From positions 1-11,567 of the forward strand of contig JACCZJ010000192.1 of NCBI GenBank assembly GCA_013696065.1: a DNA stretch of 11,567 nucleotides, written 5' to 3'. The stretch comes from Nocardioidaceae bacterium (GTDB taxonomy: Bacteria; Actinomycetota; Actinomycetes; Propionibacteriales; Nocardioidaceae). Position 1 is the stretch's first letter, and the number at the start of each line of letters is the position of its first letter. A program made the translations under genes and the position numbers. The notes beneath the pieces were generated by a model that worked only from the letters and a program-made list of their open reading frames with translations, was not told the origin of the DNA and did no database searches. Shown here piece by piece: positions 1 to 5,433 of the stretch.

Positions 1-72
1 GCATTGCGGCCATTGCCACTGCGCTCGTCCAGCTCGACACCAGCCCGTGAACAGCTAATCGTGGCCGCAGGC

Positions 73-810
73 ATGGGAGACTCGAACGCTGAGATGCAGC
101 GACGCACCTCTGCTGAGCGAGCGGTCGAGGGAGTGGCTTGCGTCTGGCTTGCCGCCGGCTCAGGAAGCCGCATGGATACGCCGGTCAATAAGGCGTTCCT
201 GCTGCTGGCCGGGCGCGCGATGGTCACCCGGGCGATTGAGGCGACTCTCGACTTGCCCGATGTCGCAGAGCGGATTTTGGTGGTGGCCCCACATGACATG
301 GCGGCAGCTCGGGAGCGGTTGTCACGCGACCTGCCCTTCGCCGTCCGGTGTGTCGAAGGTGGGTCAAGCCGACATGAGTCGGAGTGGAACGCCCTCTGCG
401 TGCTGGCTCCCGACATCGAGGCCGGCCGCATTGACCTCGTGGTGATCCATGATGTGGCGCGGCCCCTGGCTGACGGGCAGCTGTTTTCCGATGTGATCCA
501 AATAGCGAGGGAGCACGGTGGCGCCCTGCCGGTGCAGCCGGCACCAGCTCTCGTCTTTGTCGAGGAAGCCGCGGTCGCCGCTGCCGAGTACGAGTTGGTC
601 GCTGTCCAGACCCCGCAGGCGTTTCGGGCTCGACCACTGCTCGACGCCTATCGCAAGGCCGCGAAGGTCGGCTTCGTCGGCACTGACACCGCAAGCTGCG
701 TTGAACGTTTCAGCGATCTTCCGGTGAGGTGCGTGCCGGGTCGCGATGCCAACATCAAGATCACCTACGCCGACGACCTGGCTTCGGCCCAGCGACTGCT
801 TGCAGGGTGA
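73..810 (+). CDS. ispD: IspD-family cytidylyltransferase (2-C-methyl-D-erythritol 4-phosphate cytidylyltransferase-like)
   Basis: IspD transfers CMP from CTP to 2-C-methyl-D-erythritol 4-phosphate in the cytosolic MEP isoprenoid pathway. Numbering from the ATG at 73 (245 aa), the family motifs seen are the nucleotide loop AAGSGSRM (27-34), Lys40 (equivalent to E. coli Lys27), the GGSSR segment (96-100), HDVARP (126-131), TPQ (180-182), and GTDTAS followed by NIKIT with Lys229 (equivalent to Lys213). The arm between about 150 and 178 is abnormal: the usual P-x-x-D-T-x-K is replaced by PVQPAPALVFV and no DR follows, so the equivalents of Thr140 and Arg157 (substrate phosphate contacts) are missing. 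Length is normal. The start is uncertain: in-frame TTG at 4, GTG at 61 and ATG at 94 also exist, the frame is open to the window edge, and no strong ribosome site decides. The gene converges on a second IspD-like gene 3 bp away. Family assignment is sure; activity alone is doubtful. A ribitol-5-phosphate-type cytidylyltransferase is the alternative. Confidence 0.85.
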   Translation: MGDSNAEMQRRTSAERAVEGVACVWLAAGSGSRMDTPVNKAFLLLAGRAMVTRAIEATLDLPDVAERILVVAPHDMAAARERLSRDLPFAVRCVEGGSSRHESEWNALCVLAPDIEAGRIDLVVIHDVARPLADGQLFSDVIQIAREHGGALPVQPAPALVFVEEAAVAAAEYELVAVQTPQAFRARPLLDAYRKAAKVGFVGTDTASCVERFSDLPVRCVPGRDANIKITYADDLASAQRLLAG

Positions 811-813
811 CAC

Positions 814-1467
814 TCAGATGGGCAGGTCCTCCGAGTTGCTGATGGAGAGCAATGCAGCCCGGCTATTGGCCCGTCTCGCCGACTCAGGAGCAAGGACGAG
901 CTGCACATCGCCGTTGGCTTGGAGCGCCCGCACCAGCAGCGCGGGGTCCGTCAGAGCCGCTGTGAGCTCCGGTATGTCGGCCAGGCGTTGCCCCGTTGCC
1001 ACCACTGGAGACAGCACGGCCCGAACCGTCTCCCGATCGAGCGTGCCCGCCACCAAGCCAGCTGCGTCAACCTGCTTGAGCGTGTCAACAACAGGCCGCA
1101 CCGCGACCAGAGCCGATGCAGGGCGTGTGCCTGCGGAGGGCTGGCTCAGCTGGTGAACCAACCTAGACATGAAGGCAGCCGGGACGAGGGGACACAGCGG
1201 ATCGTGGACCACGACCACGTCGGCAGCCGCGATTCGAGCACGAGTTGAATCGTCTACACCGGAGCTATCCACAAACAAAAGGGCGGCGTCCCCCGATAGG
1301 GGAGGTATGACGGCAGCAAATTCGGGGCGGACGAGCGCGATGACAGACGCACCGGTGGCTTGGACGGCGAGCGTGACGGCCCACTCGAGCAGTGGCCGAC
1401 CCGCCAGTGCTTCAAATGCGAGGTGCTCGCGCCCAAGGGTGGGCACGAGCACCAAGACAGTCGTCAC
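814..1467 (-). CDS. Degenerate IspD-like protein downstream of carD
   Basis: This 217-aa protein occupies the place where many actinobacteria have ispD (directly after carD, 9 nt gap), and its overall pattern is IspD-like. It starts with a short beta-strand and VPTLGREHL in place of the A-A-G-x-G-x-R loop, so the CTP-binding loop and first catalytic lysine are gone. VVHDPLCPLVP (86-96) corresponds to the family's HDAARP region without its arginine. VRPVVDTLKQV (123-133) keeps the D-T-x-K of the dimer arm, and GTLDRETV (141-148) keeps the D-R pair matching E. coli Asp156-Arg157. The TPQ motif has become SPV (153-155), and the C-terminal NIKIT is absent. The start is GTG at 1467 with no clear Shine-Dalgarno, so it probably depends on coupling to carD. 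By itself it should not bind CTP normally. It could be a decaying paralogue or a partner subunit of the convergent IspD-family protein. Confidence 0.8.
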   Translation of the reverse strand: MTTVLVLVPTLGREHLAFEALAGRPLLEWAVTLAVQATGASVIALVRPEFAAVIPPLSGDAALLFVDSSGVDDSTRARIAAADVVVVHDPLCPLVPAAFMSRLVHQLSQPSAGTRPASALVAVRPVVDTLKQVDAAGLVAGTLDRETVRAVLSPVVATGQRLADIPELTAALTDPALLVRALQANGDVQLVLAPESARRANSRAALLSISNSEDLPI

Positions 1468-1476
1468 GGACAGGAG

Positions 1477-1962
1477 TTAAGAGGCGAGAACCTCGTCGAG
1501 AATCGTTTCGGCCTTGTCCTCGTTGGTGTGCTCGGCGAGCGCCAACTCGGAGACGAGAATCTGTCGGGCTTTGGCCAGCATGCGCTTTTCGCCTGCTGAC
1601 AAACCACGCTCGCGCTCGCGACGCCACAGGTCACGCACGACCTCGGCAACTTTCATGACGTCGCCGGAGTGCAGCTTTTCAAGGTTGGCCTTGTAGCGCC
1701 GTGACCAGTTGGTCGGCTCTTCGGTGTGCTCAGCGCGCAGAACGCCGAACACTCGCTCAAGCCCCGCTGCGTCCACGACATCGCGCACGCCGACGAGATC
1801 GAGGTTGCACGCCGGTACGCGTACGACCAAATCGTTTTGGGCCACTATGCGGAGAACAAGATAAAGCCTGTCCTCGCCTTTGATTTGACGGGTCTCAATA
1901 TCTTCGATGACAGCGGCCCCATGATTGGGATACACGACCGTCTCGCCGACCGTAAAAGTCAT
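1477..1962 (-). CDS. carD: CarD, RNA polymerase-binding transcription factor
   Basis: CarD binds the RNA polymerase beta subunit and the upstream fork of the -10 element, stabilising open complexes, notably at rRNA promoters. The 161-aa product is close in length to M. tuberculosis CarD (162 aa) and shares long identical blocks with it. The N-terminal polymerase-interaction domain (about 1-55) begins with VGETVVYPNHGAA. The helical DNA-binding domain (about 65-160) contains HTEEPTNWSRRYKANLEKL (79-97), with Trp86 as the minor-groove wedge residue, then VVRDLWRRERERGLSAGEKR and KAETILDEVLAS. The polymerase-interaction domain looks one residue longer than the mycobacterial one, at LRIVAQNDL. 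The ATG at 1962 is preceded by AAAGGGG with a 10-nt spacer. The gene heads a probable two-gene operon with the IspD-like gene behind it. Confidence 0.97.
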   Translation of the reverse strand: MTFTVGETVVYPNHGAAVIEDIETRQIKGEDRLYLVLRIVAQNDLVVRVPACNLDLVGVRDVVDAAGLERVFGVLRAEHTEEPTNWSRRYKANLEKLHSGDVMKVAEVVRDLWRRERERGLSAGEKRMLAKARQILVSELALAEHTNEDKAETILDEVLAS

Positions 1963-1988
1963 ATGTCAGCTACCCCTTTCCAGAAGCA

Positions 1989-2016
1989 AGGATAGCACGA
2001 TCGCATGCGTTCGTAA
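1989..2016 (-). promoter_or_regulatory. Candidate carD promoter
   Basis: Read on the minus strand, TTACGA (2011-2016) and TATCCT (1989-1994) are 16 bp apart. The -10 matches the actinobacterial TANNNT pattern well and the -35 is weak. The predicted start near 1982 would give a leader of about 20 nt containing the AAAGGGG ribosome site of carD. By eye only. Confidence 0.4.
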
Positions 2017-2046
2017 TTTGCATCCTCGCAGGTCAGAGTCGAAATT

Positions 2047-2064
2047 GAGGGTTGACAAACCCTC
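2047..2064. repeat. Perfect 7-bp inverted repeat upstream of carD
   Basis: GAGGGTT and AACCCTC form perfect arms around a GACA spacer, about 85 bp upstream of carD and 234 bp upstream of the lipoprotein gene. The left arm plus spacer also reads TTGACA on the plus strand, but no convincing -10 lies 16-18 bp further on. It could be an operator or a small RNA hairpin. The rest of the 335-bp gap (1963-2297) shows only the carD promoter candidate and the lipoprotein ribosome site. Confidence 0.35.
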
Positions 2065-2284
2065 CGTGGCATGCGTCTGTCCACAGGTCGTCAGGGCTTC
2101 GCAGCTCAGCTGGGCGGGGCGGTGGGGCGGGCGAAGTCACCTGGAAGTGATCCGATCGAGCTGAATCGTTGCCTCTTCGATAGGCTGCGTGCACCGTGTC
2201 GACCACGGCGACCCATTGAGCCCACGGTCACCGGATTGGGTGGGCGGCGGCAGTATGCAGGATCTGCACACCCCCACATGTAAC

Positions 2285-2290
2285 AGGAGG
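2285..2290 (+). promoter_or_regulatory. Ribosome binding site of the lipoprotein gene
   Basis: AGGAGG lies 7 nt before the GTG at 2298. It decides this start, which gives a complete lipoprotein signal peptide. Confidence 0.85.
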
Positions 2291-2297
2291 ACGCATC

Positions 2298-2858
2298 GTG
2301 CGAACGAAAGCAGGGGGCGCGGCTCGGACCGCTGCGGCCACGGTGGTCTTCGGGGCGCGAACGGCGGCTCCCGCGCTCGTGTCTATCGTCGCTCTGAGCG
2401 CCTGCGGGGCAAACTTCGAGGCCCAGACTAACCAGATTTATCAACCCGCAGACGGCGCCAACAACAAGGACAGCGACGTCTATGTCATGGGCACGTTAGT
2501 CGCCGCGGACGGCGGCCACGGCGTTGTCGTGACGCGGTTGATCAACTCGACGCAAGAGCCCGATGCGCTTGTCGGCGTGACGGCCACCGACGACGAAGGC
2601 AACGAAATCGCCGTGAAGCCGCTGAGCAAGCCGCTCGAGTTGGAGCCCGCTGGCGCGCTGCAGCTGGCTGACGGTGCTCAGGTCGGGCTCGAAGCTGACG
2701 AGCTCGGCGGGCTCGTGACCCTTACCTTCACCTTCGAAAAAGCTCAGGCGGTCACGTTGGAGGCGCCGGTGGTCCCCAACACGGGTGACTACGTCGACGT
2801 CGAGATCCCGGGCGCTGACTCGTCGGCCGAACCGACCGAAGAGGCATCCACCGAGTAG
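2298..2858 (+). CDS. Secreted lipoprotein, actinobacterial PCuAC-like (DUF461-type) family, function unknown
   Basis: The 186-aa product has a positively charged n-region, a hydrophobic stretch (about 22-33) and the lipobox LSAC with Cys36, so it should be lipid-anchored on the outer face of the membrane. The mature part begins GANFEAQTNQIYQPADGAN, then shows a beta-rich domain (about 55-165) with GTLVAADGGHGVVVTRLINST and VTLTFTFEKAQAVTLEAPVV. It ends in an acidic, Ser/Thr/Glu-rich low-complexity tail. This resembles conserved actinobacterial lipoproteins related in fold to PCu(A)C copper chaperones. However, the His-Met copper motif of that family is absent (one internal Met only), so a copper role is not supported. 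It diverges from carD, and the phosphatase-like gene follows on the same strand after 250 bp. Coding status is sure; function is not known. Confidence 0.88.
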   Translation: MRTKAGGAARTAAATVVFGARTAAPALVSIVALSACGANFEAQTNQIYQPADGANNKDSDVYVMGTLVAADGGHGVVVTRLINSTQEPDALVGVTATDDEGNEIAVKPLSKPLELEPAGALQLADGAQVGLEADELGGLVTLTFTFEKAQAVTLEAPVVPNTGDYVDVEIPGADSSAEPTEEASTE

Positions 2859-2876
2859 GACTTCCAGCTCGGTCGG
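2832..2876 (+). terminator. Weak candidate terminator at the end of the lipoprotein gene
   Basis: CCGACCGA (2832-2839) can pair with TCGGTCGG (2869-2876) across a long loop, or ACCGAG (2850-2855) with CTCGGT (2868-2873). There is no T tract, and the stem overlaps the last codons and the stop. This is weak evidence. Confidence 0.2.
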
Positions 2877-3007
2877 CGTCATTGCGTCGCACCTGAGCGG
2901 TCTTTCCATGGCCGAGGCAGCGCCGGCGCGCATCTCCTTGCTCGCGGCACCGCCGCTCCGTCTTCTGCACGCTTGACCTTTCTTTCGGTCCCCTCACTGA
3001 GCTCTGG

Positions 3008-3047
3008 CCACGTTGGCCTGGCAAGTGTTTGTGTGTCGGCCACGTGG
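3008..3047. repeat. Inverted repeat in the gap before the phosphatase-like gene
   Basis: CCACGTTGGCC (3008-3018) pairs with GGCCACGTGG (3038-3047) with a one-base bulge and a 19-nt loop rich in GT. A second, smaller stem, CCTCT-AGAA-AGAGG, lies at 3061-3074. Both sit in the presumed 5' region of the gene starting at 3109, so they could be leader structures, an operator, or a terminator of the upstream gene. Confidence 0.3.
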
Positions 3048-3108
3048 GGTTCATGGCGAGCCTCTAGAAAGAGGTTGACCAAGTCACCAGCGAAGGACAG
3101 GAGTCCTG

Positions 3109-4428
3109 ATGAGGAAGAAGTGGATGGCGGCTGCAGTAGTGGCCGGCCTCGGAGTTATGCCTGCGGTGCAGGCAGCCAACATGGCAGTGGATTGGGGGCT
3201 GCAGCACGAGAATGCGACCAAGGCGAACTCCGCAGAACTGTTCGGCGTTGCTGGCACGTTGCCGGCGAGTGCCGAAGGCGATATCGACGCAAACAACACA
3301 CCGCCCGCGCAGCAAGTGCTGCTTGCCGAGGGACTGAAGGCGCGCGGAATTGCCAAACCGGCCGAATTGGCGGACATGATGGCGTTCTGGCCCGATGACA
3401 GTCGGCCTGAATACGCGTTCGCCTGCATCGAGCAAGGCAGAGCCGACGACGGCATGAACCCCGGCGTCCAGCGGACCGACCTGGAGACCGGCGAAGTCAT
3501 CACCGTCGTCTACGGCACGGATCGCTGTGACGGGATCCGGCGGACTCCCTGGGACACGATCGTGTTCACCGAGGAGACCGACGATGGGCGCGCGTACGAG
3601 TTGTTGCGACCCGACGACATCGACCCTCAGTACATCCTCGATCGCGAGACCGGTGCGGTTCGCGGCGACAATGTCGTGCAGCGTCGAGCAATGGGGACGT
3701 TCGCCTGGGAAGGCTTGCACATCTTCCCGAATGGCACGACCATCGCTGGCGACGAGCTGCGCCCCGAAGAAGGAATGCCTGGCGGTTCCATGTTCCGTTT
3801 CCAGTCGCGGGGCACCGACTCCAGCGGCAGTCCCCTAGCTCGCGGGAGGCTCCAGGCTCTCCGAGTGGCTGGCGGTGACGGTGAGACCGACTATGGGCAA
3901 GGCGCAGAAGTCGGTCTCGGCGAGTGGGTCACAGTGGACGCCGACACCGCGCGCGAATCTGCCCATGCCGTCAACGCAACTGGCTACTACCGGCCCGAAG
4001 ACTTGCACAAGGACCCGTTGGCCGATGATCGACGCGTCTGCTGGGCCAACACTGGAAACGCTGAGCTGAAGAACTACGGTGAGGTGTTGTGCCTCAGCCT
4101 TGGCAATCGCCCTGAGGTGCAGCGCTTTGTCCTAGGCAACCCGGAGCTCAACCAGCCCGACAACCTGGCATTCCAACCCGGAACCGGCAACCTCTACGTC
4201 ATCGAGGACAACCCGCACGGCGACATCTGGGCCTGCCTGCGTGACGGAGCCGACACTGACCTGCTCACGGATGGCTGTGTGCGCATCTTGTCCGTGCGTG
4301 ACGAAGACGCCGAACCCACCGGATTCACGTTCGCCGCGGGCGGACGCACCGCCTACCTGCACATCCAGCACAACGACGACCCCGAAGGTGACCCTCTCCT
4401 TCGCATCAGGGGATGGACCAAGCCGTAA
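3109..4428 (+). CDS. Secreted PhoX/DUF839-family phosphatase-like protein
   Basis: The 439-aa protein has a Sec-type signal peptide (MRKKWMAAAVV, then AVQA before Asn24), so it is probably exported. DUF839 (PhoX alkaline phosphatase) blocks occur in order: RTPWDTIVFTEE (145-156) followed by GRAYELLRP, MGTFAWEGLHIFPNGT (195-210), GDELRPEEGMPGGSMFRF (214-231), GYYRPED (292-298), QPDNLAFQPGTGNLYVIED (349-367) and PTGFTFAAGGRTAYLHIQH (403-421). PhoX enzymes are Ca/Fe-dependent phosphomonoesterases induced by phosphate starvation. I cannot confirm each metal ligand from memory. Six cysteines (106, 140, 311, 328, 376, 390) suggest disulfides in the exported protein. Unlike classical PhoX it lacks a twin-arginine signal. 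The ATG at 3109 is backed by AGGAG at 3099-3103. Its place next to regX3-senX3-phoU fits a phosphate-scavenging role. Confidence 0.85.
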   Translation: MRKKWMAAAVVAGLGVMPAVQAANMAVDWGLQHENATKANSAELFGVAGTLPASAEGDIDANNTPPAQQVLLAEGLKARGIAKPAELADMMAFWPDDSRPEYAFACIEQGRADDGMNPGVQRTDLETGEVITVVYGTDRCDGIRRTPWDTIVFTEETDDGRAYELLRPDDIDPQYILDRETGAVRGDNVVQRRAMGTFAWEGLHIFPNGTTIAGDELRPEEGMPGGSMFRFQSRGTDSSGSPLARGRLQALRVAGGDGETDYGQGAEVGLGEWVTVDADTARESAHAVNATGYYRPEDLHKDPLADDRRVCWANTGNAELKNYGEVLCLSLGNRPEVQRFVLGNPELNQPDNLAFQPGTGNLYVIEDNPHGDIWACLRDGADTDLLTDGCVRILSVRDEDAEPTGFTFAAGGRTAYLHIQHNDDPEGDPLLRIRGWTKP

Positions 4429-4446
4429 CCGATCCGTCCTACGACA

Positions 4447-4483
4447 AGGAGGGCCCCGCCGCGCTCGCGGCGGCGGCCCTCCT
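4447..4483 (+). terminator. Strong GC-rich hairpin terminator after the phosphatase-like gene
   Basis: AGGAGGGCC followed by CCGCCGC (4447-4462) pairs with GCGGCGGC followed by GGCCCTCCT (4467-4483), with one bulged base and a GCTC loop. This is a stem of about 16 bp. It starts 18 nt after the stop codon. There is no U tract, as is common for high-GC actinomycete terminators. Confidence 0.7.
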
Positions 4484-4743
4484 CTCGTCAGCCAGCTGGC
4501 TGGTTCTACGCACTCACCACCGAATGCAGCAAGGTCGACTCTGCCGCTGAGCGGGTGTGGATGCTGGCAGACGTGAAGGCCAATCCGGCGCTATGTCAGG
4601 CGATGCTCATGCATCGACCCCGGCTCCGATGTCTGCCAGTAGCCGCGATACCTGACGGTGGCTCATACCTGGGGAAATAGTCCAGGCGGGGAAGTCGATT
4701 TCCATGGGTCCCTGGTATGGCTCGGCGCTGGGTAGGCGCGCCG
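4484..4743. other. Non-coding gap between convergent phosphatase-like gene and regX3
   Basis: This is about 260 bp after the terminator. It holds a 14-bp perfect palindrome (CAGCCAGCTGGCTG, 4489-4502) and a weak stem, GGCGC (4724-4728) with GCGCC (4738-4742), just past the regX3 stop that might end the senX3-regX3 transcript. A 32-codon minus-strand frame from ATG at 4705 to 4607 (MEIDFPAWTIS at its start) and a plus-strand open stretch from about 4489 to 4680 overlap each other. Neither has a good ribosome site, and I cannot call either a gene. Confidence 0.4.
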
Positions 4744-5433
4744 TCAGGCGTCGCCTTGACCGTCGTACTTGTAGCCAAGACCCCGAACGGTGACAAGGAA
4801 GCGCGGATTCGCCGGATCTGACTCGATCTTGGCGCGCAGACGCTTGACGTGGACGTCGAGTGTCTTGGTGTCGCCGACGTAGTCGGCTCCCCAGACCCGG
4901 TCGATGAGCTGCCCGCGAGTCAACACTCGGCCGGCGTTGCGCAGAAACATCTCGAGGAGCTCGAACTCTTTGAGCGGCAGTCGGACCTCGTCGCCGGCGA
5001 CAGTGACCACGTGTCGCTCCACATCCATCCGCACTCCGCCTGCCTCCAGCGTGGCCGGCGTCAGGTCCGGCTCGACACCACGCCGCAGCACGGCTCGAAT
5101 GCGGGCCACCAGCTCCCGGGGACTGTAGGGCTTCGTGACGTAGTCGTCGGCCCCCAACTCCAGGCCAACGACCTTGTCCACCTCGGCGTCCTTGGCGCTG
5201 ACCATGATGACGGGGACGCTCGAGGTCTGACGCAGTTGTCGACATACCTCTGTGCCATGCAGACCGGGCAGCATCAGGTCGAGGAGCACAATGTCCGCGC
5301 CGTTGCGCGCGAACTCGTCAAGCGCTATGCGGCCGTCGCCGGCGACTGCGACCTCGAATCCCTCTTTACGGAGCATGTAGGCCAACGCTTCGCTGTAGCT
5401 CTCCTCGTCTTCGACGACGAGCACTCTGGTCAC
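4744..5433 (-). CDS. regX3: Two-component response regulator RegX3 (OmpR/PhoB family)
   Basis: RegX3 is the DNA-binding partner of SenX3 and activates phosphate-starvation genes. The 229-aa protein has a receiver domain (about 1-118) with the acidic pair Glu8-Asp9, phosphoacceptor Asp52 in LLDLMLPG, Ser79 and Lys101 in TKPYSPRE. A winged-helix domain follows (about 130-225) with LPLKEFELLEMFLRNAGRVL, then a recognition-helix region TLDVHVKRLRAKIE and the wing VRGLGYKYD. Length and motifs match M. tuberculosis RegX3. The GTG start overlaps the senX3 stop as GTGA (5430-5433), and AGGAGG inside the senX3 end (5438-5443) serves as ribosome site, so the two are translationally coupled. Promoters bound by RegX3/PhoP carry GTTCA-type repeats spaced 11 bp; one is seen upstream of phoU. 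Confidence 0.96.
   Translation of the reverse strand: MTRVLVVEDEESYSEALAYMLRKEGFEVAVAGDGRIALDEFARNGADIVLLDLMLPGLHGTEVCRQLRQTSSVPVIMVSAKDAEVDKVVGLELGADDYVTKPYSPRELVARIRAVLRRGVEPDLTPATLEAGGVRMDVERHVVTVAGDEVRLPLKEFELLEMFLRNAGRVLTRGQLIDRVWGADYVGDTKTLDVHVKRLRAKIESDPANPRFLVTVRGLGYKYDGQGDA

Noticed and set aside
2052..2080. Plus-strand promoter using TTGACA at 2052-2057
   Set aside because: No TANNNT hexamer at 16-18 bp spacing; the TTGACA is explained by the inverted repeat.
3098..3108. CAGGA-G-TCCTG palindrome over the ribosome site of the phosphatase-like gene
   Set aside because: A one-base loop cannot form an RNA hairpin, and AGGAG-based short palindromes arise easily by chance.
3064..3720. 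Minus-strand 218-codon frame over the phosphatase-like gene
   Set aside because: Shadow of a gene with clear family blocks and signal peptide.
4607..4705. Small ORF (32 aa) beginning MEIDFPAW, slightly like BrnA/CopG-type antitoxins
   Set aside because: The resemblance is a few residues, the ribosome site is weak and there is no toxin gene beside it.
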